Origin: Variovorax paradoxus
Lineage (GTDB): Bacteria > Pseudomonadota > Gammaproteobacteria > Burkholderiales > Burkholderiaceae_C
Assembly: GCA_016806145.1 (NCBI GenBank)
Contig: CP063166.1
Location: 682,001 to 746,000, forward strand
Length of the DNA: 64,000 nucleotides
Direction: 5' to 3'
The translations under genes and the position numbers were made by a program. The notes under the pieces are model-generated. The model did no database searches, was not told the DNA's origin, and saw nothing but the letters and a program-made list of their open reading frames with translations. Of the stretch, positions 13,358-23,086 are shown one piece after another; positions within the stretch are counted from its first letter, which is position 1, and the number at the start of each line of letters is the position of its first letter.

Positions 13358-15226
13358 GTGTCAGCCCCCAAATCCCTCTCCGCCGGCCTGATCGTCGGCG
13401 CCATCGGCGTCGTCTATGGCGACATCGGCACCAGCGTGCTGTACGCCGTCAAGGAAGTCTTCGGCCACGGCCACGTTCCCTTCACCGTCGAGAACGTCTA
13501 CGGCATCCTCTCGATGTTCGTCTGGACGCTCACCACCATCGTCTCGCTCAAGTACGTGGTGCTCGTGCTGCGCGCCGACAACGAGGGCGAGGGCGGCCTG
13601 GTCGCGATGCTGGCGCTGGCCTCGCGCGCCGTGGCCGACAAGCCGCGGCTTCGCCACCTGCTGCTGGTGATCGGCATCTTCGGCACCTCGCTGTTCTACG
13701 GCGACGGGGTCATCACGCCGGCGATCTCGGTGCTCTCGGCGGTCGAGGGCCTGGAGGTGGTGTCGCCGCACTTCAAGCACTACGTGATCCCGATCACCCT
13801 GGTGGTGCTGTTCGGCCTGTTCGCGGTGCAGAAGCACGGCACCGCGGGCATCGGCCGCTTCTTCGGGCCGATCACGCTGGTGTGGTTCCTCGCGCTGGCG
13901 GTGCTGGGCGTGTGGCACATCGTCGACCACCCCGAGATCCTCAAGGCCCTGAGCCCGTTCTACGCGCTCAAGTTCATCTGGGACAACCCCGGCACCAGCT
14001 TCATCCTGCTGGGCGCCATCGTGCTGTGCGTGACCGGCGCCGAGGCGCTGTACGCCGACCTCGGCCACTTCGGCAAGGCGCCGATCCGCATCGCCTGGTT
14101 CACCGTGGTGATGCCGGCGCTGATCCTCAACTACTTCGGCCAGGGCGCGCTGCTCCTGGCCAACCCCGAGGCGGTGAAGAACCCGTTCTTCATGATGGCG
14201 CCCGAGTGGGCGCTGATCCCGCTGGTGCTGCTGGCCACCGCCTCGACGGTGATCGCCTCGCAGGCCCTGATCACCGGCGCCTTCAGCGTCACGCGCCAGG
14301 TGATCCAGCTCGGCTACCTGCCGCGCCTGAACATCGAGCACACCAGCGTGCGCACGGCCGGCCAGATCTACATCCCGCTGGTCAACTGGGGCCTGTTCGT
14401 GGCGATCGTGCTGGCGGTCGTCATGTTCCGCTCCTCGAGCAGCCTGGCCGCGGCCTACGGCATCGCCGTGACCACCGACATGCTGATCACCACGGTGCTG
14501 ACCTTCTTCGTGATCCGCTACGCCTGGAAGCTGCCGCTGGCGCTGTGCATCGCCTCGACCGCGGCCTTCTTCTTCATCGACTTCATGTTCTTCGCGTCGA
14601 ACCTGCTCAAGCTGCCCGAGGGCGGCTGGTTCCCGCTGGTGATCGGCGGCGCGGTGTTCATGCTCATGATCACCTGGAAGGAAGGGCGCCGCCTCATGGG
14701 CGAGGTGCAGCGCTCCGACGCGATCGAGCTGCAGGCCTTCCTCGACTCGGTGTTCGAGAACCCGCCGGTGCGCGTGGACGGCACCGCCGTGTTTCTCACG
14801 GCCGAGCCCGGCGTGGTGCCCAACGCGCTGCTGCACAACCTCAAGCACAACAAGGTGCTGCACGAGCAGAACCTGTTCGTCACCGTGCGCAACCACGAGG
14901 TGCCGTGGATCCCGATGGACAAGCGCATAGAGATCGAGCCGCTGGGCCGCCATTGCTGGCAGGTGATCGTGCACTACGGCTTCAAGAACGACATCGACCT
15001 GCCGCGCGCGCTCGACAACGCGCGCCTGCGCGGCTGCCAGCTCGAGCCGATGCTGACCAGCTACTTCCTCTCGCGCGACGTCGTGATCCCCACGCTGGGC
15101 AGCGGCATGGCGCCCTGGCGCGAGAAGCTGTTCGCGCAGATGCACCACAACGCGAGCGGCGCGGCGGCCTTCCTGGGGCTGCCGAATAACGCGGTGGTGG
15201 AGCTGGGCTCGAAGATAGAGATCTGA
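13358..15226 (+). CDS. kup: Low-affinity potassium/proton symporter Kup
   Basis: This 622-residue inner-membrane protein imports K+ with protons. It starts close to the family motif [17 protein letters not shown], has about twelve membrane segments over the first 430 residues, and ends in a cytoplasmic domain of the usual size. Translation appears to begin at a GTG with no obvious ribosome-binding site, so the exact start is uncertain. The 188 bp upstream contain no gene, and no K+-sensing riboswitch was recognised. Transcription probably ends at the inverted repeat just downstream, shared with the convergent deacetylase gene. Confidence 0.95.
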   Translation: MSAPKSLSAGLIVGAIGVVYGDIGTSVLYAVKEVFGHGHVPFTVENVYGILSMFVWTLTTIVSLKYVVLVLRADNEGEGGLVAMLALASRAVADKPRLRHLLLVIGIFGTSLFYGDGVITPAISVLSAVEGLEVVSPHFKHYVIPITLVVLFGLFAVQKHGTAGIGRFFGPITLVWFLALAVLGVWHIVDHPEILKALSPFYALKFIWDNPGTSFILLGAIVLCVTGAEALYADLGHFGKAPIRIAWFTVVMPALILNYFGQGALLLANPEAVKNPFFMMAPEWALIPLVLLATASTVIASQALITGAFSVTRQVIQLGYLPRLNIEHTSVRTAGQIYIPLVNWGLFVAIVLAVVMFRSSSSLAAAYGIAVTTDMLITTVLTFFVIRYAWKLPLALCIASTAAFFFIDFMFFASNLLKLPEGGWFPLVIGGAVFMLMITWKEGRRLMGEVQRSDAIELQAFLDSVFENPPVRVDGTAVFLTAEPGVVPNALLHNLKHNKVLHEQNLFVTVRNHEVPWIPMDKRIEIEPLGRHCWQVIVHYGFKNDIDLPRALDNARLRGCQLEPMLTSYFLSRDVVIPTLGSGMAPWREKLFAQMHHNASGAAAFLGLPNNAVVELGSKIEI

Positions 15227-15229
15227 ATT

Positions 15230-15296
15230 CGGACAGCCGAACGCAGAAGTCGCGGCCTCTGCGTGCTTTTGGCTTTCTTCTGCGTTCGGCTGTCCG
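15230..15296. terminator. Inverted repeat between convergent genes; dispersed repeat family, copy 1
   Basis: Two perfectly complementary 20-bp arms (15230-15249 and 15277-15296) containing GGACAGCCGAACGCAGA enclose 27 nt. It fills the gap between kup and the convergent deacetylase gene. The same arm sequence recurs at 37916-38037, again between convergent genes, so it looks like a repeated element acting as a bidirectional terminator. Confidence 0.7.
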
Positions 15297-15299
15297 CTT

Positions 15300-16223
15300 T
15301 CAGTCGAAGTCCGTTGGCCGCTCCCGCGCGAGCTGCCCCATGTGCGCCGCGATCGCGCCGGGCGTGGTGAACCAGATCTCGCCGCGGTCGCGCGCGAACG
15401 CCAGCTGCGTCAGCACGCCACGCAGGTGGCGCAGCCGGTAGGGCTGGCCCACGATGTAGGGATGCAGCGCGAGGCCCATCACCAGCGGCTGGGCGCGCGA
15501 CTGAGCGAGCATCTCCTCGAAGTTGTCGAGCACCATCGCGCAGAAGTCCTTCGCGTCCATCAGCCGGCCCACGATCATCGGGATGTCGTTGAGCTCCTGC
15601 GGATAGGGCACCGACCAGATCGCGCCGCCGCCGCGCGTGCGCATGCGCACCGGCTGGTCGTCGTGGCACCAGTTGAGCGTGTAGCCGTAGCCGGTCTCGG
15701 CCAGCAGGTCGGGCGTGCGCGGGCTCTCGGAGATCCACGGCGACAGCCAGCCCGCGGGCGCCTGCCCGCTCTCGCGCGCCATGCGCTCGCGGCAGCGCAC
15801 CAGCAGCGCGCGCTCGTGGTCTTCGCCGAGCGTGCCCTGGCGCTCGGCATTGCTGTGGCCGTGGCCGATCAGCTCGTCGCCGCGCGCCACCACCGCCTGC
15901 ACCAGTTCCGGGCAGTGGTCGTAGAGCGCGGTGTTGACCAGCGCGCCCGTGGGCAGCGCGAGCGCGTCGAACAGCTCGAGGCAGCGCCAGGCGCCCACGC
16001 GGTTGCCGTACTCGCGCCAGCCGTGGTTGAGCACGTCGGGCTGCGGCGAGGCCGGGCCGAGGCAGGCGCCCAGCCCGTCGCCGAAGGCGAAGTGCTCGAG
16101 GTTGAAGCCGAGGTAGACCGCGAGCCGCGCGCCGTTGGGCCAGCGGTAGTCGGGCCGGCGCGTGATCGGCCGGTAGTCGAAGCGGTCGTGCGAGGGCAGC
16201 AGTTCGGGCCAGCGTGTCGTCAT
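15300..16223 (-). CDS. Polysaccharide deacetylase (NodB/CE4-like) family protein
   Basis: This 307-residue protein has the NodB-homology fold of the branch that includes PuuE-type allantoinases and cofactor-free amidohydrolases. It contains RLAVYLGFNLEHF, the loop ELIGHGHSNAE where the metal-binding His residues lie, and the late motif GLALHPYIVGQPYR. The reaction is probably hydrolysis of a C-N bond in a small amide or of an acetamido group, but the substrate is unknown. I chose the ATG at 16223; the frame extends to 16286 without a better start. It is divergent from benE across 110 bp. Confidence 0.82.
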   Translation of the reverse strand: MTTRWPELLPSHDRFDYRPITRRPDYRWPNGARLAVYLGFNLEHFAFGDGLGACLGPASPQPDVLNHGWREYGNRVGAWRCLELFDALALPTGALVNTALYDHCPELVQAVVARGDELIGHGHSNAERQGTLGEDHERALLVRCRERMARESGQAPAGWLSPWISESPRTPDLLAETGYGYTLNWCHDDQPVRMRTRGGGAIWSVPYPQELNDIPMIVGRLMDAKDFCAMVLDNFEEMLAQSRAQPLVMGLALHPYIVGQPYRLRHLRGVLTQLAFARDRGEIWFTTPGAIAAHMGQLARERPTDFD

Positions 16224-16321
16224 GCCCAGGCCGCCTGCAAGCCTCGTGCCCGATGGTCGACATATCGATCGAAAATTGTTGACCATCGTTCGGCCAGCGC
16301 GAGCCAGCGCGGGCGGCCCGG

Positions 16322-16334
16322 CACAATCGCGCGA
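16322..16334 (+). promoter_or_regulatory. -10-like hexamer 6 nt before the benE start codon
   Basis: CACAAT at 16322-16327 is followed by exactly 6 nt and the ATG at 16334, as with proA and argS. A leaderless transcript is possible. No -35 element or Shine-Dalgarno sequence is evident. Confidence 0.3.
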
Positions 16335-17608
16335 TGCGTTTCTTCAAGGACCTGAGCCTCTCCGCCTTCACCGCCGGCTTCGTCGCCGTGCTCGTCGGTT
16401 TCACGAGTTCGGTGGCCATCGTGTTCCAGGCCGCGCAGGCCTTCGGCGCCACGCCCGAGATGGTGGCCTCGTGGATGTGGGCGCTGGGCATCGGCATGGG
16501 GCTGGCCTCGGCGCTGCCCTCGCTGTGGTGGCGCAAGCCCGTGATGATCGCCTGGAGCACGCCCGGCGCCGCGGTGCTGGCGGTGGCCGGCGTGGGCCAC
16601 GGCATGGGCGAGGCGGTCGGCGCCTTCGTCGTCTGCGCGCTGCTGATCGTGGCGGCCGGTGCCACCGGCTGGTTCGAGCGCGTGATGAACCGCATCCCGA
16701 TGGCCATCGCCTCGGCGCTGCTGGCCGGCGTGCTCGCGCGCTTCGGCCTCGCGGCCTTCACCGCGGCGCAGACCGCGCTGCCGCTGGTGCTGCTGATGCT
16801 GGCCACCTACCTCGTGGGCAAGCGCTGGCTGCCGCGCTATGCGGTGCCGCTCACGCTGCTGGTGGCGATCGCCTTCGCGGCCGCGCGCGGCGAGCTCGCC
16901 TGGTCGGCGGTGCATGTTTCGCTGACCTGGCCGGTGTTCGTCATGCCGGTGTTCCACTGGCAGGCGATCGTGAGCCTGGCGCTGCCGCTGTTCGTCGTCA
17001 CCATGGCCTCGCAGAACCTGCCGGGCGTGGCCGCGATCCGCGCCGCCGGCTATGGCGAGCTGCCGGTCAGCAAGCTCATCACCCTCAGCGGCCTCGCCAC
17101 GCTGGTGCTCGCGCCCTTCGGCGCCTTCGCGCTCAACCTCAGCGCCATCACCGCCGCGATCTGCATGGGCCGCGAAGCCCATGAAGACCCGGCGCGGCGC
17201 TACACCGCGGCCGTGAGCTGCGGCGCGATCTACGTCGTGATCGGCCTGTTCGGCGCGGCCGTGACCGGGCTGCTCACGGCCTTCCCGAAGGAGCTGGTGG
17301 CGGCCATCGCGGGACTCGCGCTGCTCGGCACCATCGGCGGCGGGCTGGCCGCGGCGGTACGCGACGAGCCGCACCGCGAGGCCGCGCTGATCACCTTCCT
17401 GGTCACGCTCTCGGGCGTGACCATCGCCGGCATCGGCTCGGCCTTCTGGGGCGTGGTGGCGGGCGCGTTCGCGCTCGCGGTGCAGCGGCTGGGCCGCCGG
17501 CCGGGCCTGCCAAAAGCCCCGGCCGGCCAGGGCCTCGCGGCTTCCGGCAACATCGCGACCGACAGCAGCAACATGGCGGCCCCGCCGGGCGCCGGAAAGA
17601 CCTCCTGA
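16334..17608 (+). CDS. benE: BenE-family benzoate/H+ symporter
   Basis: This 424-residue polytopic membrane protein belongs to the BenE family of the nucleobase-ascorbate-like transporters and shows about twelve hydrophobic segments. Features include AWSTPGAAVLAVAGVG in the first third and VTMASQNLPGVAAIRAAGY in the middle, both typical of BenE. Benzoate is the known substrate for characterised members, but no ben or cat genes are close, so the substrate here is open. Its stop codon overlaps the gshB start (TGATG), implying translational coupling with glutathione synthesis. Confidence 0.88.
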   Translation: MRFFKDLSLSAFTAGFVAVLVGFTSSVAIVFQAAQAFGATPEMVASWMWALGIGMGLASALPSLWWRKPVMIAWSTPGAAVLAVAGVGHGMGEAVGAFVVCALLIVAAGATGWFERVMNRIPMAIASALLAGVLARFGLAAFTAAQTALPLVLLMLATYLVGKRWLPRYAVPLTLLVAIAFAAARGELAWSAVHVSLTWPVFVMPVFHWQAIVSLALPLFVVTMASQNLPGVAAIRAAGYGELPVSKLITLSGLATLVLAPFGAFALNLSAITAAICMGREAHEDPARRYTAAVSCGAIYVVIGLFGAAVTGLLTAFPKELVAAIAGLALLGTIGGGLAAAVRDEPHREAALITFLVTLSGVTIAGIGSAFWGVVAGAFALAVQRLGRRPGLPKAPAGQGLAASGNIATDSSNMAAPPGAGKTS

Positions 17609-18564
17609 TGAAAAACATCCTCTTCGTGGCCGACCCGCTCGATCACTTCAAGATCTACAAGGACACCACCTTCTCGATGATGCGCGAGGCCCAGCGCCGC
17701 GGCCACCGCATCGCGGCCTGCCTGCCGCAGGACCTGCAGTGGGTGTCGGGCGGCAAGGTCACGGCCACGGTGCGCCAGGTCACGCTGACCGGCGACCCGA
17801 AGGACTGGTATGCCGTCGACATCGTCGAGAGCAAGGAGCTGGCCGACTTCGACGCCGTGCTGATGCGCAAGGACCCGCCCTTCGACGCCGAGTACATCTA
17901 CGCCACCCACCTGCTCGAGCAGGCCGAGCGCGAGGGCGCGCGCGTGGTGAACAAGCCGCGCGCGCTGCGCGACCACCCAGAGAAGCTCGCCATCATGGAG
18001 TTTCCGCAGTTCACCGCGCCCACGCTGGTCACGCGCAGCGCGCAGGCGGTGCGCGACTTCCATGCGCAGCACGGCGACATCATCCTGAAGCCGCTCGACG
18101 GCATGGGCGGCATGGGCATCTTCCGCGTGAAGCAGGACGCGCTGAACCTCGGCTCGATCGTCGAGACGCTCAACAAGGACGGCGCCGAAACCATCATGGT
18201 GCAGCGCTTCGTGCCCGACGTGGTCGAGGGCGACAAGCGCATCCTGATCATCGCGGGCGAGCCCGCGCCCTTCGTGCTGGCGCGAATCCCGCAGGGCACC
18301 GAGGTGCGCGGCAACCTCGCGGCCGGCGGCAAGGGCGTGGCCCAGCCGCTCACGCCGCGCAACCGCGAGATCGCCGAGATCGTGGGCCGCGCGCTCGCGC
18401 CGCGCGGGCTGCTCTTGATCGGCCTCGACGTGATCGGCGACTCGGTGACCGAGATCAACGTGACCAGCCCGACCTGCTTCCAGGAGATCACCGAGCAGAC
18501 CGGCTTCGACGTGCCGGCGATGTTCGTCGATGCGCTGGAGGCGCATCTGAAGCAGGCGGCCTGA
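17608..18564 (+). CDS. gshB: Glutathione synthetase
   Basis: GshB adds glycine to gamma-glutamylcysteine using ATP, completing glutathione. The 318-residue protein has the ATP-grasp fold, with DPLDHFKIYKDTTFSMM at the N-terminus, ILKPLDGMGGMGIFR as the ATP-grasp loop, and EINVTSPTCFQEI near the end. Its ATG shares a base with the benE stop codon. A strong terminator follows 18 nt after the stop. Confidence 0.97.
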   Translation: MKNILFVADPLDHFKIYKDTTFSMMREAQRRGHRIAACLPQDLQWVSGGKVTATVRQVTLTGDPKDWYAVDIVESKELADFDAVLMRKDPPFDAEYIYATHLLEQAEREGARVVNKPRALRDHPEKLAIMEFPQFTAPTLVTRSAQAVRDFHAQHGDIILKPLDGMGGMGIFRVKQDALNLGSIVETLNKDGAETIMVQRFVPDVVEGDKRILIIAGEPAPFVLARIPQGTEVRGNLAAGGKGVAQPLTPRNREIAEIVGRALAPRGLLLIGLDVIGDSVTEINVTSPTCFQEITEQTGFDVPAMFVDALEAHLKQAA

Positions 18565-18581
18565 GGGCGAGCCCCCAACGA

Positions 18582-18622
18582 CAACGGCCCCGGCGACGCG
18601 TCATGCGCCGCCGGGGCCGTTG
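18582..18622. terminator. Bidirectional terminator between gshB and the TonB receptor gene
   Basis: Arms 18582-18595 (CAACGGCCCCGGCG) and 18609-18622 are perfectly complementary over 14 bp around a 13-nt loop. The hairpin sits between the gshB stop and the convergent receptor stop at 18635. No long T-run follows on either side. Confidence 0.75.
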
Positions 18623-18634
18623 CTCATGGGGCGA

Positions 18635-20875
18635 TCAGAAGTCGACGGTGCCGCTGACCGAGAAGGTGCGCGGGGCGCCGAGCACGAGGTAGTTGGCGCC
18701 CGGATAGCCGCCGGTCGAGGCCCAGTACGACTTGTCGAACAGGTTGTCGATGCGCGCGCGCAGCGTCAGTGCACGGCCGTTGCCGATGTCCATCAGGTAG
18801 CGCACGCCGGCGTCAACGCGGGTCCAGGCGGGCAGCACCTGCGTGTTGGCGGCATTGGCGTACTGCTTCGTGGTGTGGATCACGCGCGCATTGAGCGCCA
18901 GGCCGCGCACGCCTGGCACGTCCCATTCGCCGCCGATGTTGAGCTGCGTCTTGGGCACGCCGATGGCGGTCTTGCCGTCGGTGGCGCCGTTGGCGGTGCG
19001 GCGCTGTTCGGCGTCGAGCCAGGTCAGGCCGCCCAGCAGGCGCAGGCCCTTGACGGGTTCGCCGAAGAGGTTGAGTTCCACGCCCTGGTTGCGCTGCTCG
19101 CCGTTGGGGCCGAAGGTGCCGCTCTGCACGAAGTATTGCGGCTGGGTGGTCGAGAAGGCCGAGAGACTGCCGCCGAGGTTGCCGCCGTCGTACTTGACGC
19201 CGATTTCCTTCTGCTTCGAGCGATAGGGGGCGAACACCGTGCCGCCGTTCAGCACGATGCCGCTGGACGTCGTGCTCGGGGCCGTTTCGCCGGGCAGCAG
19301 CGCCTCGATGTAGTTGGCGTAGACCGAGACTTCCTTCGTGGCCTTGAACACGACGCCGGCCACCGGCGTCGTGCGCGCCGACTCGTAGCCGTCGGTGGGC
19401 AGCCCGGTGGTGTAGCTGTAGGTGTCCTGGTCGATGTTCTGGCGACGCGCGCCGAGCGTGACCAGCAGGCGGTCGTCGACGAAGGACATGGTGTCCGCGA
19501 TCGCCACGCTCTTGGAGCGGTAGCGCGATTGCACCAGCGGATTGGACAGGATCCCGCCCGCCGTGGTCGCATTTGCGAGCGGGATGAAGGAGTCGTAGTG
19601 GGCGTAGAGGTTGTCCGTCAGGCCGCCGAAGCTCGAGAAGGCATAGGCGTTGCGGCGCTTGTTGTCGTACATGGCCGCCGATACCGTCACCGTGTGGCCG
19701 ACGGAGCCGGTCTGGAACTTGCCGCGCAGGCCGATCTCGCCGGTGCTGACTTCGTCCTTGCGCACGTTGTCGAAGCGGTAGTTCGACAGGTTGCCGAAGG
19801 CATTGGTGAGGGTGGGATTGGCCAGCACGTTCGACTCCGTGCCGCGGCGCACGCCGGCGGCGGCCCAGGCCGTGACGTTGTCGGTGACGTCGACTTCGGC
19901 GCGTGCGGTGGCGAAGGTGTCGCGTTCCTTCGCGTAGGTCCAGGATTGCGCGAAGTTGCTGCTGGCGTCGGGCGCGCGCGGAATCGGCAGGTTGGAGGCC
20001 GGCGTCACGTTGGGGCGGCCGCCGCGGATCTCGTGGTCCTGGAAGCCGACGTCGGCCGAGATGCGCACGTTGCGGTTGCGCCAGTCGAAGCCCAGGCCCA
20101 GCGCGCTGAGTTCGCGCTTCTCGTCGTCGATGCCGGTGCCGCCGTCGCGGCGCACGGCATTCAGGCGGATGCCGGTGCTCTGGTCGGGGCCGAAGCGGCG
20201 CGCGATGTCGGCCGCCACGTAGCCCTGGCCGCCGCTCTGCACGCCGGCGCTCACGCGCGTGATCGGATCGTTGGGCGCGCGCTTGGGCAGCAGGTTGATC
20301 GCGCCACCGATGCCGCTGCCGGCCGGTGCCGCGCCGTTGAGGAAGGTGCTGGCGCCGAGGAAGACCTCGACGCGCTCGAACAGCTCGGACGCCACGTACT
20401 GGCGCGGCAGCATGCCGTACAGGCCGTTGTAGGAGATGTCGTCGGAGCCCAGCTGGAAGCCGCGCACCATGTAGAGCTCCTGGAAGTTGCCGAAGCCGCG
20501 CGCCTGCCGGATCGAGGGATTGTTGAGCAGCACGTCGGCCACGCTCTTGGCCTGCTGGTCCTGGATCAGGTCGGCGGTGTAGCTGGTGGCCGAGAACGGC
20601 GTCGACATCATGTCCTGGTTGCCCAGGATGCCGACCCGGCCGCCGCGCGCCACCTGGCCGCCCGCGTAGGGCTTGGTCAGGCCTTCAGCCGAGGCATCGG
20701 CGCTGGCTTCGACGGTGATGGTGCCCAGCGCGGCGCCGGGGGCGGTGGGCGCGGTCGCGGCAGCCGGTGCCGGCGCGGCGGTCTGCGCCGAGGCCGTCAG
20801 GGCATGGAGGGCGAGCAGCGTCGCGGCGACGGTCGGGCGGAGGCTGGCACGGAGTAGGGCGGAGGAGGCGGGCAT
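18635..20875 (-). CDS. TonB-dependent ferric siderophore receptor
   Basis: This 746-residue outer-membrane receptor takes up a ferric siderophore using TonB energy. A signal peptide ending in ASA precedes an Ala/Pro-rich linker. Next come the plug domain (VADVLLNNPSIRQARGFGN, MVRGFQLGSDDISYNGLYG) and a 22-strand barrel ending in phenylalanine. There is no N-terminal secretin-like signalling domain, so it should not signal through a FecR/sigma pair. The ATG at 20875 is preferred over upstream starts because a Fur-box-like sequence occupies 20893-20915. Other members of a siderophore locus are absent, so it may use foreign siderophores. Confidence 0.93.
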   Translation of the reverse strand: MPASSALLRASLRPTVAATLLALHALTASAQTAAPAPAAATAPTAPGAALGTITVEASADASAEGLTKPYAGGQVARGGRVGILGNQDMMSTPFSATSYTADLIQDQQAKSVADVLLNNPSIRQARGFGNFQELYMVRGFQLGSDDISYNGLYGMLPRQYVASELFERVEVFLGASTFLNGAAPAGSGIGGAINLLPKRAPNDPITRVSAGVQSGGQGYVAADIARRFGPDQSTGIRLNAVRRDGGTGIDDEKRELSALGLGFDWRNRNVRISADVGFQDHEIRGGRPNVTPASNLPIPRAPDASSNFAQSWTYAKERDTFATARAEVDVTDNVTAWAAAGVRRGTESNVLANPTLTNAFGNLSNYRFDNVRKDEVSTGEIGLRGKFQTGSVGHTVTVSAAMYDNKRRNAYAFSSFGGLTDNLYAHYDSFIPLANATTAGGILSNPLVQSRYRSKSVAIADTMSFVDDRLLVTLGARRQNIDQDTYSYTTGLPTDGYESARTTPVAGVVFKATKEVSVYANYIEALLPGETAPSTTSSGIVLNGGTVFAPYRSKQKEIGVKYDGGNLGGSLSAFSTTQPQYFVQSGTFGPNGEQRNQGVELNLFGEPVKGLRLLGGLTWLDAEQRRTANGATDGKTAIGVPKTQLNIGGEWDVPGVRGLALNARVIHTTKQYANAANTQVLPAWTRVDAGVRYLMDIGNGRALTLRARIDNLFDKSYWASTGGYPGANYLVLGAPRTFSVSGTVDF

Positions 20876-20892
20876 GGACGGTTCGTTTTCAC

Positions 20893-20915
20893 GCAAATGA
20901 GAACCGTTATTGTTA
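20893..20915 (-). promoter_or_regulatory. Fur-box-like operator before the TonB receptor gene
   Basis: On the plus strand this reads GCAAATGAGAACCGTTATTG and beyond, close to the proteobacterial Fur consensus of alternating NAT triplets (AATGAGAA...TTATTG). It lies 18-40 bp upstream of the receptor ATG, where bound Fur would cover the promoter. This implies repression when iron is plentiful. Confidence 0.7.
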
Positions 20916-21057
20916 ACGGACTCCGTCGGTCCACCGATACTTTCTTGCAATGTTGCAAAAATGTGTCAGAAAAAACGTTTCATTTGGAGGGGCATTGCCC
21001 GAATAAACCGGGCACTCGTCCAACAAGCCGCGCCGGGCGGCAGCCCCTCAGCGCCCC

Positions 21058-21825
21058 TCAGCGCCCCGAACGCCGCCCGTCCACGAACACGTGCAGCTCG
21101 CCCGGCTGGAACGCGGTCCATTCCTCGTTGGTGGTCAGCGGCGCGGTCACCACCACCGCGACGCGGTCGTTGGGCGTGGTGTGCTGGGCGAAGTCGATCT
21201 CGAGGTCCTCGTCCGACAGCTGCGCGGTCACGAAGGGATGGCGCCGCTCCACGTACCAGAGGTTCGTGGAGGCATGGGCCCACAGCGCCTGCCCGTTCGA
21301 GAGCATGAAGTTGAAGGTGCCGTGCCGCGCGAGCTGCGGCGCGAGTTCGCGCAAGGTGAGCGTGAGCTCCTCGACGCTGGGCACGCCCGCATGCGACTTC
21401 GCGAGCTCCTGCATCAGCCAGCAGAAGGCGTGCTCGCTGTCGGTGTTGCCCACCGGGTGGAAGTTGCCGTGCAGCCGCGGGCGGAAGTCCTTCAGGTCGC
21501 CGTTGTGCGCGAACACCCAGTAGCGGCCCCACAGCTCGCGCACGAAGGGGTGGCAGTTCTGCAGGTTGACCTCGCCCTGGGTGGCCTTGCGGATGTGGGC
21601 GATGACGTTGCGGCTCTGGATCGGGTAGCGCCGGATCAGCTCGGCCACCGGCGACTCGCAGGCCGGCTGGTGGTCGACGAAATGGCGCAGCCCGCGGTCC
21701 TCGAAGAAGGCGATGCCCCAGCCGTCGGCGTGGTGGTCGGTGCGGCCACCGCGCTGCGCGAACCCCGTGAAGCTGAAGGTCACGTCGGTCGGCGTGTTGC
21801 AGTTCATCCCTAGCAATTGACACAT
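21058..21825 (-). CDS. Class II glutamine amidotransferase (YafJ-like)
   Basis: This 255-residue protein is a free-standing Ntn-type glutaminase domain. The start is fixed by the catalytic cysteine: from the ATG at 21825 the protein reads MCQLLGMNCN, so Cys2 becomes the N-terminal nucleophile after Met removal. An upstream in-frame start would bury it. Other hallmarks are RGGRTDHHADGWGIAFFED, the arginine-containing VIAHIRKAT and VFAHNGDL. Members such as E. coli YafJ lack a fused synthetase domain, and their acceptor is unknown. The 182 bp between it and the TonB receptor gene contain the Fur box and no gene. Confidence 0.88.
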   Translation of the reverse strand: MCQLLGMNCNTPTDVTFSFTGFAQRGGRTDHHADGWGIAFFEDRGLRHFVDHQPACESPVAELIRRYPIQSRNVIAHIRKATQGEVNLQNCHPFVRELWGRYWVFAHNGDLKDFRPRLHGNFHPVGNTDSEHAFCWLMQELAKSHAGVPSVEELTLTLRELAPQLARHGTFNFMLSNGQALWAHASTNLWYVERRHPFVTAQLSDEDLEIDFAQHTTPNDRVAVVVTAPLTTNEEWTAFQPGELHVFVDGRRSGR

Positions 21826-21878
21826 GGGGCCATTAGACACCGCCCCCGCTTACCCGAGCGCCCGGGTTTGCTTCCGCC

Positions 21879-23015
21879 TCAGCGCAGGAAGCGGCCTTCC
21901 TTGGTCACGCGGACCATCTCGATGAAGCGCGAGCCGGTGTTGCTGGCGCCGGTGAAGTCGACCTCCATGCCGGCGATGCGCAGCTTCATCGCCTTGAGCG
22001 CCGCATGCAGCCGCGCGCGCGTGAGGTCGCGGCCGGCGCGGCGCAGCGACTCGATCATCACCAGCGCGTTCACGTAGCCCTCGAAGCTCAGGTAGCCGAT
22101 GTCGACCTTGGCGCGCTCGGCGAGCTGGCGGTAGTCGCGCGTCACCGGATCGACCTCGCTCCAGGGATAGGGCACCACCTGCGAGATCGCCAGCCCGCTG
22201 GTCTTGTCGCCCACCAGCCTGGCCGTGACGTCGCCCGGCACGATCGACATGCCGTAGAACATCTGGCGCCCGCCCGCGTCCCAGGCGCTCTTCATCACCT
22301 CGCCGCCGATGGCGCCGCCCAGGTACATGATCACCGCCTGCGCCTTGCTGTCGGCCAGCGCCTTGCCCATGGCGGCGTTGGTCGAGCCGTCGCCCTTGAC
22401 CGCCACCGCCGCCACCGGCTTGAGCTGGTGCGCCGCGAGCGCGGCCTCGACCAGCTTCGTGACTTCGGCGCCGCCCGGGTTGTCGAGGCAGGCCGAGGCG
22501 ATGCGCGTCACGCCGATGGTCGTGAGGTGCTGCACCAGCGCCTGCGCCTCGCGCGCGAAGGTGGCGCGCACGAAGTAGCCCGAGCCCATGACCTTCTCGC
22601 GCGCCGAATCCGACACCGCGTAGCCCGCGACCATCGGCGCGCCGCTTTGCGACAGCACCTTGGCCGCGGCCGCGGTGGTGGCCGAGCCGACGCAGCCGAA
22701 GAAGGCGAACGCGCGGTGTTCGCCGAGCAGCTTCTCGTAGTTGGCCACCGCCTTCTCGGGCGAGAGCTCGTCGTCGAGCGACACCAGCCGGATCTTGCGG
22801 CCCGAAACGCCGCCCTGCGCGTTGACGGCGTCGAAGGCCAGCCCCGCGCCGGCCATCACCACCTTGATCGGCGCGCCCAGCGGGCCGCTCAGGATGCCGG
22901 TGTGGCCGAGCACCACCTCGGTGTCGGTGACGCCGTTCTCGGCCGCGCGGGCCACGGGAAAAAGGCCAAGGCTGGCCGCGGCCGCCGAGGCGGCCATGAA
23001 ATTCCGACGATGCAT
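21879..23015 (-). CDS. ABC transporter periplasmic binding protein, branched-chain amino acid type
   Basis: This 378-residue protein resembles LivJ-type receptors for branched-chain amino acids, amides or aromatic acids. A signal peptide beginning MHRRNFMAASAAAASLG (with an RRNF twin-arginine-like motif) is followed by EVVLGHTGILSGPLG, a typical opening of the family, and the two-lobed binding fold. No permease or ATPase genes of the system are nearby, so it is an orphan receptor whose ligand cannot be inferred. It lies downstream of, and parallel to, the DHA2 exporter gene across about 70 bp. Confidence 0.85.
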   Translation of the reverse strand: MHRRNFMAASAAAASLGLFPVARAAENGVTDTEVVLGHTGILSGPLGAPIKVVMAGAGLAFDAVNAQGGVSGRKIRLVSLDDELSPEKAVANYEKLLGEHRAFAFFGCVGSATTAAAAKVLSQSGAPMVAGYAVSDSAREKVMGSGYFVRATFAREAQALVQHLTTIGVTRIASACLDNPGGAEVTKLVEAALAAHQLKPVAAVAVKGDGSTNAAMGKALADSKAQAVIMYLGGAIGGEVMKSAWDAGGRQMFYGMSIVPGDVTARLVGDKTSGLAISQVVPYPWSEVDPVTRDYRQLAERAKVDIGYLSFEGYVNALVMIESLRRAGRDLTRARLHAALKAMKLRIAGMEVDFTGASNTGSRFIEMVRVTKEGRFLR

Positions 23016-23086
23016 GGGAGAAAACCGTCCAATCGATACAACTGATAACAATTGAAATCGATGGGCGGCCGTTTGCCCGCAGGGGT

